A stretch of DNA of 22,604 bases from an uncultured Lachnospiraceae bacterium (GTDB lineage Bacteria; Bacillota; Clostridia; Lachnospirales; Lachnospiraceae), in the NCBI GenBank assembly GCA_902797705.1, contig CADBTX010000139.1, forward strand, positions 1 through 22,604. The letters are read 5' to 3'. Below, one piece after another: positions 14,293-20,980 of the stretch. A program made the position numbers and the translations under genes. Position 1 is the stretch's first letter. Each line of letters opens with the position of its first letter. Under the pieces are notes generated by a model. It was not told the origin of the DNA. It searched no databases and saw only the letters and a program-made list of their open reading frames with translations.

Positions 14293-15929
14293 GAGCGTTC
14301 CTTTAATATGATGTCGATAACCCTCTTCTGACCCATCCGGAATTCATTGGTAAGCTCTATATTCCTCATTTCCTTCCGGACATTGGGAGTCTCGATGAGC
14401 CAGCGCATGGTCTGTATCACCGTTTCATCATCCGTGCGCTTTCCGATACCAAGATTGATAAAGCCATTCTGTATACCGGCAAAAACATGCTGGGCTTCTC
14501 TTTCATTCTGCGCCAGTACTATTGCGGGAACCCCCATGCTCGCAAGCTCATAGATGGTACGGCCCTGGCTGGTCACCGCCAGATCCGCCTTTTTCATATA
14601 AAGAGAAACACGCTTTACATCATTGTGTACAAAAATATTCTTCTCCGGGATATCCTCCATCAGGTCCTTTTTCTCATAGGCAAAGCCCGTGATAAAATGG
14701 AATTCCGTTTCCGGCGTGATCTCATGAAGCTTTTCACAGATACTGTAGAGCCTTCCCGTAAGGTCCGAAGGATCGGCGCCGCCGAACATTATCATCACAT
14801 TTCTGCATTCGGGAGAAAAATCCTTTGGATTCTCCTCCAGGAACTCATCCCTGATAAAGAAATAATCACTTCCCTCATAGACATTTCCCGGCTTGTCAGG
14901 ATGATTCTCGTAAAGCGCGTTGATCACTGCGTCCGCAAGATACGCTCCCGGTCCCACATCCTCAAAATTTACAATCCGCTTCGCGTATTTTCTCTCCAGT
15001 TTAATGGTATCCTCGTCTGTATCCAGTATATCGTTCACCACGATATCCGGCTTCCACCGGGCCAGGACCTTTTCATAACTATCGTTATCCTCTATCACCT
15101 CAAAGGGAAAGAAGGAACTTTTAAGCTTTTCTATTCCCATTTCGCTTTTGCTGTCTGTGACAAACAATACCTCGTGGCCGATAAGCTTATAAGCCAGGGA
15201 AAGACACCTGTAGATATGGCCCATGCCCAGTTTTCTCTGGCCCACGGCCCTAAATAACACACGTTTCCTTTTTAAGATGGCCTCTGCTTCTATCCAGTCA
15301 GAATAGGTATCTATGTCGATGGCTTCCTCCGGAGAGGTCTCATATACGGAAACATTTTCCCCTATGCGGCCTTTTTTTGTCACAAGCTCCCGCTTTGTTA
15401 TGAGAAAAGCCCCTGTTTCCAGGTAATTCGGCGGCAGGAACTGGGAATTAAGGCGCTCCTCATAGTTCTTTACAATCTTTCCGTCCCTCTTTGTCCAGGA
15501 GAGATGTGGTTTATTGACCACGCTGATAACGGTATCGTATCCCTCCTTCTCAAAATAGCCTATTGCCTTTTTTAAGGTATCAAGACAAAGGGTGGGAGAA
15601 GTGGCCTGCATGGTGATCACGGTGTCATAGCTTTTCCCGTGCCGCTCCTCCATTTGGATGAGAGCGTCATATATCACAGGATCCAGGGTGACGCTGTCTC
15701 CGGACAGAGCCTCTCCTCTCATGACGATCTCAGCGCCGTGATCCGCGGCTATGCCGGAAAGCTCTTCATCATCCGTGGAAACAGCCACATCCACGTCCAG
15801 ATCCTTTTTTAAGGAAAGGGCATTTGTGACCGAATACATGATAAGAGGCCGTCCGTTCATGAGACGCACGTTCTTCCTCGGTATCCTTTTGGAACCACCC
15901 CGGGCGGGGATTATTATCAGTATTTTCAT
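14289..15929 (-). CDS. CMP-nonulosonate cytidylyltransferase fused to PseG/SpsG-like domain
   Basis: 546 residues made of two proteins usually encoded separately. Residues 1 to about 222 are an acylneuraminate cytidylyltransferase (NeuA/PseF/SpsF type): IPARGGSKRIPRKNV binds CTP, MQATSP and AIDIDTYSDW follow, the latter with metal-binding aspartates. From 223 on is a PseG/SpsG-like GT-B domain: LFRAVGQRKLGMGHIYRCLS contains the GxGH motif (H238, the catalytic position in PseG), followed by VMIMFGGADPSDLTGR and SQGRTIYELASMGVPAIVLA. PseG removes UDP from a diacetamido sugar, the step before NeuB/PseI condensation; the cytidylyltransferase acts after it. B. subtilis spsF and spsG are adjacent separate genes. 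The exact sugar (pseudaminic, legionaminic or another) is not determined. Start ATG is 6 bp after the flippase gene. Confidence 0.88.
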   Translation of the reverse strand: MKILIIIPARGGSKRIPRKNVRLMNGRPLIMYSVTNALSLKKDLDVDVAVSTDDEELSGIAADHGAEIVMRGEALSGDSVTLDPVIYDALIQMEERHGKSYDTVITMQATSPTLCLDTLKKAIGYFEKEGYDTVISVVNKPHLSWTKRDGKIVKNYEERLNSQFLPPNYLETGAFLITKRELVTKKGRIGENVSVYETSPEEAIDIDTYSDWIEAEAILKRKRVLFRAVGQRKLGMGHIYRCLSLAYKLIGHEVLFVTDSKSEMGIEKLKSSFFPFEVIEDNDSYEKVLARWKPDIVVNDILDTDEDTIKLERKYAKRIVNFEDVGPGAYLADAVINALYENHPDKPGNVYEGSDYFFIRDEFLEENPKDFSPECRNVMIMFGGADPSDLTGRLYSICEKLHEITPETEFHFITGFAYEKKDLMEDIPEKNIFVHNDVKRVSLYMKKADLAVTSQGRTIYELASMGVPAIVLAQNEREAQHVFAGIQNGFINLGIGKRTDDETVIQTMRWLIETPNVRKEMRNIELTNEFRMGQKRVIDIILKERS

Positions 15930-15935
15930 TCGTTT

Positions 15936-17387
15936 CTACCCTTTCAGCTTTTTTCGGATAATACCCGTAAAGATGATTATATCATTCTTTCTTACTATTG
16001 CCAAAACCAGCATAACAACCGCTATCAGTAAATACCTGATCACCGGATGGGGATAGAGATATGCGGTGAGTATGCCTGTCAGGCAGGTAAGCGTCAGCAT
16101 AAGAAAATAGAGTCCGTCGTGATACAGCTTCAGCTTCAGGACATGCCTTGTGGCGATGTAGTGAAGTATCATCAGGAAAAAATATCCGGCAAGGGTGGTA
16201 TAGGCCGCCGCTATATACCCGAACCTGGGGATAAAATATGCGTTAAGACCGATGTTCACCGCCGCGGCGATACAGGAATTAAAGGCAATGAGGAAGGTCT
16301 TTTTGTGGAAGAGTTCCGCATTGACGTAGTTTGTATAAAAATACTGGCAGAGGGTTCCGAGGGCCACCGGGGGAACCACCCACATGCTGTCCCAGTAACT
16401 TTTCGCAAAGAGAAGCTTCACCGCCAGGGGCGCCGCTGCTATGAAGACAAGGGTAAGTACACAGCCGTAAAACATCATGATCCTGTTCTTTTCCCTTATG
16501 CCCTCCACATCCGAAGAATAGAGATGCTCATTGAAGTAGGGAAGCCAGGCCTGTCCCACCGCGTTTGTGACAAACATAAGGAGGGTACCTATGGTATAGC
16601 CTGAGGTATAGAGTCCCACCTCGGAAAAGCCGTAGTACTCCGATATCATGGAGACATCGATCCTGGAAAGGAGTATCAGCGCCAGCCCGTGGGGTATCAT
16701 GGGTATACCGATCTTAAGGGCATAAGACCAGTATTCCCTGTTAAACAAAACCTTTCCCTTTCCAACCAGGTTTACATAACACCAAACCGCTACGGCACCG
16801 CTGGGTATAACGGTTCCCAATATCTTTAAGAAGCCCTTTTCTCCGGGAGCAAAGAGCAGGAGCAGCACCGTTATAAGTACGGTAGCAACCGTTATTATCA
16901 CTGATATGGCGATGTTCTCCTTATATCTGTACTCAAAACGGTATTTGTACTGCATATAGTCAATAGATGGAAAGACCGTGAGATACGCGAATAATATGAA
17001 GATCACAAGTCTCGGGAACTTAAAGAGCAGTCCCCCGGAGGGAAAAAATATCATCACCAGTATCAGGATGATCATGGAAAAACCGCTGGATAAGCACTGT
17101 ATGGAGGACATATATGCGTCGAAGTCCTCCGTGAAATCCAGCTTCGCCCTTCCCACGCTGTAGATGAGGCAAAGACCGCAGACCACCGAAAATATACTGA
17201 CATAATTGTTGAAATTATTGGCGTAACCGGTTTCGGCGGTGGTGAGCAGCCTGGTGTAGATGGGGGCCGTGATTATCCCCACGGCACGAATAAGAACATT
17301 TGATATTATATACCAGAAACCGGAACGGAGCGCTATTTCTCCGTCCCCTTCCCTGGTCTGTTTATTATCGTCCTTTACCTTGTCCAT
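15936..17387 (-). CDS. polysaccharide flippase, Wzx/MATE-like (first of two)
   Basis: 483 residues with about 12-14 hydrophobic spans. After a polar 20-residue start it reads SGFWYIISNVLIRAVGIITA followed by PIYTRLLTTAETGYANNFNN, the Wzx/PST family opening. Later GIPMIPHGLALILLSRIDVS, FSEVGLYTSGYTIGTLL and AVGQAWLPYFNEHLY are the family's conserved middle. It should flip lipid-linked repeat units. GGAAGT precedes the ATG, which lies 8 bp after the neuB stop. Placed directly between the two nonulosonate genes, it is the better candidate for exporting the nonulosonate-containing unit. It shares the family pattern with the flippase at 7221 but is clearly a different sequence, so this is not a recent duplication. 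Confidence 0.9.
   Translation of the reverse strand: MDKVKDDNKQTREGDGEIALRSGFWYIISNVLIRAVGIITAPIYTRLLTTAETGYANNFNNYVSIFSVVCGLCLIYSVGRAKLDFTEDFDAYMSSIQCLSSGFSMIILILVMIFFPSGGLLFKFPRLVIFILFAYLTVFPSIDYMQYKYRFEYRYKENIAISVIITVATVLITVLLLLFAPGEKGFLKILGTVIPSGAVAVWCYVNLVGKGKVLFNREYWSYALKIGIPMIPHGLALILLSRIDVSMISEYYGFSEVGLYTSGYTIGTLLMFVTNAVGQAWLPYFNEHLYSSDVEGIREKNRIMMFYGCVLTLVFIAAAPLAVKLLFAKSYWDSMWVVPPVALGTLCQYFYTNYVNAELFHKKTFLIAFNSCIAAAVNIGLNAYFIPRFGYIAAAYTTLAGYFFLMILHYIATRHVLKLKLYHDGLYFLMLTLTCLTGILTAYLYPHPVIRYLLIAVVMLVLAIVRKNDIIIFTGIIRKKLKG
16770..16779 (+). repeat. GTTTACATAA word, copy 6
   Basis: Exact copy, preceded by G, in the first flippase gene. Coding strand TAT GTA AAC (YVN). Confidence 0.7.
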
Positions 17388-17395
17388 ACTTCCAT

Positions 17396-18469
17396 TCAGC
17401 AGAGCATATCTCTTTTAAGAACTGTATCCTGGGCGATCTGGGCTGCGGCCTTCTTTCCGATGACCGAATCGATCTCGGAGGGGGAGATCCCCAGTCCCGG
17501 TCTTTTCCAGGTAAGCATATCTTCTGTGATGACAGCTCCCTCATGTATATCAACGGCGGCCACCAGGGAACGTCTGGCGTTCTGCCTGGCCTGCCCCTCT
17601 GTTTCAAGACTTACAAGATCCCCCTTGCCCCTTATCTTCACAATATCATTAATGCCGGAAAGGATCTTCATGGAATCAAAGGGATCCATGGCATGATAGT
17701 GATCGTTCCCCTTTAACTTCTTGTCCAGGGTAAAATGCTTCTCCACAAGCACCGCTCCCAGATTGAAAGCCGTCTTTATTACGTCAAAATTCTCCGTGGG
17801 CTTGGTGTGGTCCGAATAACCGATATAGCACTCGGGAAATCTTTCCTTCAGGGAGGCTATCTTAAGGAGATTTGCGTGATCAAGGGGTGTGGGATATTCC
17901 AGCACGCAGTGAAGAAGGGTTATCTTTTCGCTGTTATGCTTCTGTATAGCGTCCACCGCCCGGCGGATCTCATCCTCATTGGAAGCCCCGACGGAAAGAA
18001 GTATGGGTTTCCCTTTCCTCGCCTGATATTCTATAAAAGGGATATTAGAAAGATCCGAGGAGGATATCTTATACACGTTCATCATATCCTCCAGATAATC
18101 CGCGGACTCAGTATCAAAGGCCGTGGACAGAAACTCTATGCCCCGTTCCTCAGCATGCTCATAGAGAGCGCGGTACTCCTTTTCCCCGAAGGCATCGAAT
18201 TTCCGGAAAAGCTCATACTGGCTTCCCGTAGGCTCCTCCGTCCTGTCCCAGTATGCAGGTGAATCCTTGCTGGCAAGGGTACCGGCCTTATAGCTCTGAA
18301 ACTTCACCGCGTGGATACCTGCCTGGGCCGCCTTGTCTATCATGAGACAGGCAGCTTCAAGAGGGGTGATATCCATCTTCTTTGCGATATCGTAATAATT
18401 CACCCCGATCTCAGCTATCAGCGTGAACCTGTTTTCCTTAAGCCTTTCCCTGATTACGCTCTTGCCCAT
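17396..18469 (-). CDS. neuB: NeuB-type nonulosonic (sialic-like) acid synthase
   Basis: 357 residues, usual for the family. The TIM-barrel runs to about 280 and is followed by a C-terminal SAF/antifreeze-like domain (ARRSLVAAVDIHEGAVITED through the end). Motifs include IAEIGVNYYDIAKKM, HAVKFQSYKAGTLASKD, FLSTAFDTESADYL, YKISSSDLSNIPFIE, ECYIGYSDHT, VEKHFTLDKKLKGNDHYHAM and KRPGLGISPSEID. The enzyme condenses phosphoenolpyruvate with a six-carbon amino sugar. The early motif is NYYD rather than the NHNG of classical NeuB, with about seven extra residues, which marks a subgroup whose sugar is not known to me. A perfect AGGAGG sits 5 nt before the ATG and a TATAAT box upstream. The enzyme feeds the cytidylyltransferase encoded two genes downstream. 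Confidence 0.92.
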   Translation of the reverse strand: MGKSVIRERLKENRFTLIAEIGVNYYDIAKKMDITPLEAACLMIDKAAQAGIHAVKFQSYKAGTLASKDSPAYWDRTEEPTGSQYELFRKFDAFGEKEYRALYEHAEERGIEFLSTAFDTESADYLEDMMNVYKISSSDLSNIPFIEYQARKGKPILLSVGASNEDEIRRAVDAIQKHNSEKITLLHCVLEYPTPLDHANLLKIASLKERFPECYIGYSDHTKPTENFDVIKTAFNLGAVLVEKHFTLDKKLKGNDHYHAMDPFDSMKILSGINDIVKIRGKGDLVSLETEGQARQNARRSLVAAVDIHEGAVITEDMLTWKRPGLGISPSEIDSVIGKKAAAQIAQDTVLKRDMLC

Positions 18470-18474
18470 TTAAG

Positions 18475-18480
18475 CCTCCT
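18475..18480 (-). promoter_or_regulatory. neuB ribosome binding site
   Basis: AGGAGG followed by CTTAA and ATG at 18469. It is the only perfect Shine-Dalgarno sequence in the polysaccharide run, which fits independent initiation after an internal promoter. Confidence 0.7.
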
Positions 18481-18491
18481 AACGTTCATTC

Positions 18492-18497
18492 ATTATA
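18492..18497 (-). promoter_or_regulatory. -10 box of an internal promoter before neuB
   Basis: The minus strand has an exact TATAAT (GG-TATAAT-GAATG) 22 nt before the neuB ATG. The -35 region 16-17 nt further up (CCTGAA/CTGAAG) is weak. This 51-bp gap is one of only two in the run from 20.9 kb to 5.6 kb that exceed 20 bp, the other being upstream of the wzy-like gene. Confidence 0.5.
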
Positions 18498-18520
18498 CCA
18501 TCTTTTCCTGTTCCTTCAGG

Positions 18521-19612
18521 TCATTCGCTGTTCTTCAGATCCTTCAGGACTGAAAGATAGGCAAAGCCCTTTTCCTCGGTGGGTTCTATCATGGCTCCCT
18601 CACCCCATTCATTCCAGGCATTCAGGAAAAGAAAAGAGTCCTTATCCAGCTTCCGATTTAGTTTACATAATGCATCCTTGAATTTATCCGGGGATGCTCC
18701 GGAATAGACCAGTCCTTTATAGGACCGTCTCGGTGTATTATCCCACTCCGTTATGATCCCGGGATACTCGTTTTTTCCGTAATCCCTTCCGGTGATGCCC
18801 TCATAGATCCAGTCGATGGGTATCCGCCTCTCCAGGATCTTATCCCCTTTTTCCGAATTCCACGGAAAGCGATTTCTTATGCTTCTGATAAGGGTCCCAA
18901 AATTGTATCTTAATTTCCTGGATCCCGTCAGGCCATGCTTAAGGGTGTAGCCCGGTTCGAAATAATACTGCCCGTCCAGTATACCTTTTCTTCCCTCTTC
19001 GGCTCCGGCGGTCTTTCCTCCTATCCAGAAAATGCCGTCAAAGCCCTCTTCTCTTGCCCAGGCGTCCCACTTTTCCCTCATTTCCGGAAGGCAGTCAATG
19101 TCAAAGGTCCTGTAGATAATAAAAACCGGCTTGTTATCGATCTTGATATATCTTTCATCCTTGAAGAACCTGAGCTCATAGAGGAAGTGATTCCTCCATT
19201 CCTTCTCTTCTCCGTACTCCTGAGGCATCAGTATCTCTTCCTTAAGGCCGTACCAGGCTCTGGTCCAGGTCTCGTTGGCCCAGGCAAGGCAGAATTTTAT
19301 GTTAACCTCAGGATGCTCCAGAAGAATATCCAGAGGCTTTTCCATAAGGGTCTTCCCGGTAAAGTAATACTGATAAAAGGCAAATCCCTCCACGCCGTAT
19401 TCTCCGGCGTATTCCGCCTGTCTCAAAAAGGTTTCCGGCTGGTCTGAAATAAGATCATAATAGCCGTCCAAAGGGTGCTTTGGCTGAATATGTCCCTTAT
19501 ATAATGGCTTTGCGGACTTCACCGCAGTCCACTCGGTATAACCCTTTCCCCACCAGCGGTCATTTTCCGGAAAAGCATGAAACTGAGGCAGATACAGGGC
19601 TATGATCTTCAT
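18521..19612 (-). CDS. WbsX-like glycan-processing protein (GH99-like)
   Basis: 363 residues. The opening KIIALYLPQFHAFPENDRWW then GKGYTEWTAVKSAKPLYKGH, the central FCLAWANETWTRAWYG and the closing LNAWNEWGEGAMIEPT are the diagnostic pattern of the WbsX family (PF14307), related in fold to GH99 and GH71-like enzymes. WbsX proteins are common in O-antigen and capsule loci and have been annotated as glycosyltransferases, but the fold suggests a glycoside hydrolase or transglycosylase type reaction; the true activity is unsettled. No signal peptide is seen, so it should be cytoplasmic. Its ATG overlaps the stop of the wzy-like gene (ATGA) with GGAGG 4-5 nt upstream. It carries one copy of the recurrent 10-base word at 18661. 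Confidence 0.88.
   Translation of the reverse strand: MKIIALYLPQFHAFPENDRWWGKGYTEWTAVKSAKPLYKGHIQPKHPLDGYYDLISDQPETFLRQAEYAGEYGVEGFAFYQYYFTGKTLMEKPLDILLEHPEVNIKFCLAWANETWTRAWYGLKEEILMPQEYGEEKEWRNHFLYELRFFKDERYIKIDNKPVFIIYRTFDIDCLPEMREKWDAWAREEGFDGIFWIGGKTAGAEEGRKGILDGQYYFEPGYTLKHGLTGSRKLRYNFGTLIRSIRNRFPWNSEKGDKILERRIPIDWIYEGITGRDYGKNEYPGIITEWDNTPRRSYKGLVYSGASPDKFKDALCKLNRKLDKDSFLFLNAWNEWGEGAMIEPTEEKGFAYLSVLKDLKNSE
18661..18670 (+). repeat. GTTTACATAA word, copy 7
   Basis: Exact copy, preceded by A, in the WbsX-like gene. Coding strand TTA TGT AAA (LCK), the same phase as copy 3. Confidence 0.7.
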
Positions 19613-20928
19613 GTTTCCTCCCTGTCCGAAAGACAGAGCTTCACTGAGCGGCCGGCGCAGTAATAGAATACCGGCACTGAAAGAGCAAAGCTCATCATAT
19701 TCGACCCTATGGACATGAGGAGAGTCACCATGACGACTCCGGCTTCGGGAGCCGTAAGTCCCGTTTTTTTCAGGCTCTTTTTCAGGATAAGCAGCATAAG
19801 GAATACAAAAAGGGAGGTTCCGAAAATGCCGCTCTCCACATAGAGCTTCGCTATACCGCCGTCTGCGATCACATGATCCGAAAAACCTATAGCCCTGTGA
19901 CCGTTGGCACCGAGGCCGTTACCGAACCATATGCTCCTCATGTTGTTCGCAGCCCCCACCCACTGGTCGGATCTCTGGGCAATGGAGCCGGGGAGCGAAA
20001 CAAGACGGTAATAGATCTTCATAAAAGCCCCCCTGAACAGGAGGAAGAGCGCTGCGGTAAAGGCAGCTATAAGACCGCACTCCCCGAAAAAGCACTTTTT
20101 CGGCAGCAGCTTATATTCAAAGAAAACAAGGAAATTCAGATAAATGATAATGATCATGGCCGCAGCCATGGCAGAACGCTGGTTACTCATAAAGGCTAAG
20201 AGTAGCATAAACAAAAAGGATACGACCGAGAGGATCTTTCCCACTTTTTTCCTGCATTCCATGAGGCGTCTTACGGACAGCAGCATTCCAACCGCCCCCA
20301 AAAAGCCCACAAGAGTGCTCCCTAGAACCGAATGCATCCTGACCCTCATGGTTGGGATATCTGCTTTGGAGATAAGCTCCAGCCGCATAAGATGATCGAT
20401 ATAGAACTGAGGGCCGCTAATAAACAGCACTATGCCAAGAAATCCCGTAAAAGCAACAGAGATAAGAAAATAAAGGGAAAAGCGCTCTCCCTTATCATCC
20501 ATTCTGCCGCAGTAATAAAAACACATGGGAAGAGCCGTTGTGAATACTTCTCCAAGAAAAACCCCTGCAGGGATACCGGAAGAAATGTATGATATCCCGG
20601 ACAGAAGATTAAATATGAGCCAAAGCGTCATGACTATATCTTCTGTGGGAAGGGAGACGATAAAGTTATGTAAACCATCCAGAGTTCGGGAGTGCTCCGA
20701 TTTATGTAAACCGCCCAGAGTTCGGGGGTGTTCTGAGTTATGTAAACCATCCCGCAGACAGCCCAAAAGAGACCACAGAAGCTGCATCACAACTGCCGTC
20801 ACCACAATGGCCGAGACCACTCCGGGCCTCACTATCTCAGGGAAAAACAATGCCAGTACATAGGAAAGGAGCACCAGCGGATAGAACCATTCATGTGCCT
20901 TTACCTTAGTTATAAGCGATTCCTTCAT
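19609..20928 (-). CDS. O-antigen ligase/polymerase family membrane protein (Wzy-like)
   Basis: 439 residues with about 10-12 hydrophobic spans. The pattern fits O-antigen ligase/Wzy-type proteins: several N-terminal spans, then VSFLFMLLLAFMSNQRSAMA (the conserved region with arginine after a membrane helix), a large external loop (LVSLPGSIAQRSDQWVGA with SIWFGNGLGANGHRAIG) and DGGIAKLYVESGIFGTSLFV, then the final spans. It is the only polymerase candidate in the locus, so it probably joins flipped repeat units outside the membrane. Residues 58-88 in the polar loop after the second span are a tandem repeat (GLHNSEHPRTLG, GLHKSEHSRTLD, GLHN) that looks like a later insertion. The ATG has AGGA 4 nt upstream. 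Confidence 0.82.
   Translation of the reverse strand: MKESLITKVKAHEWFYPLVLLSYVLALFFPEIVRPGVVSAIVVTAVVMQLLWSLLGCLRDGLHNSEHPRTLGGLHKSEHSRTLDGLHNFIVSLPTEDIVMTLWLIFNLLSGISYISSGIPAGVFLGEVFTTALPMCFYYCGRMDDKGERFSLYFLISVAFTGFLGIVLFISGPQFYIDHLMRLELISKADIPTMRVRMHSVLGSTLVGFLGAVGMLLSVRRLMECRKKVGKILSVVSFLFMLLLAFMSNQRSAMAAAMIIIIYLNFLVFFEYKLLPKKCFFGECGLIAAFTAALFLLFRGAFMKIYYRLVSLPGSIAQRSDQWVGAANNMRSIWFGNGLGANGHRAIGFSDHVIADGGIAKLYVESGIFGTSLFVFLMLLILKKSLKKTGLTAPEAGVVMVTLLMSIGSNMMSFALSVPVFYYCAGRSVKLCLSDREET
20666..20747 (-). repeat. 36-bp tandem repeat bounded by the GTTTACATAA word
   Basis: The 10-base word occurs at 20738, 20702 and 20666, exactly 36 bp apart, always GTTTACATAA on the coding strand. The two 26-bp intervals are themselves similar and both end in CCGAACTCTGG. 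Because 36 is a multiple of three, the wzy-like frame is kept and 12-residue repeats are added. Confidence 0.85.
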
Positions 20929-20936
20929 AATGTCCT

Positions 20937-20942
20937 ATTCTA
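20937..20942 (-). promoter_or_regulatory. possible -10 box before the wzy-like gene
   Basis: The minus strand reads TAGAAT (5/6 match to TATAAT) in the 52-bp gap, only about 9 nt from the ATG at 20928 and overlapping the ribosome binding region. The -35 is not clear; weak. Confidence 0.2.
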
Positions 20943-20980
20943 ACACAAGGCTGAAACCGGCGATACCTCATCTCTGCCGT

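Noticed and set aside
14487..15257. 256-codon plus-strand open frame
   Set aside because: It lies wholly opposite the cytidylyltransferase/PseG gene, whose motifs are clear, and its product looks like antisense translation.
20666..20747. Three regularly spaced identical words resembling a tiny CRISPR array
   Set aside because: The repeat is only 10 bp, the intervals are similar to each other rather than unique, the array is in frame inside a membrane protein gene, and no cas gene is present.
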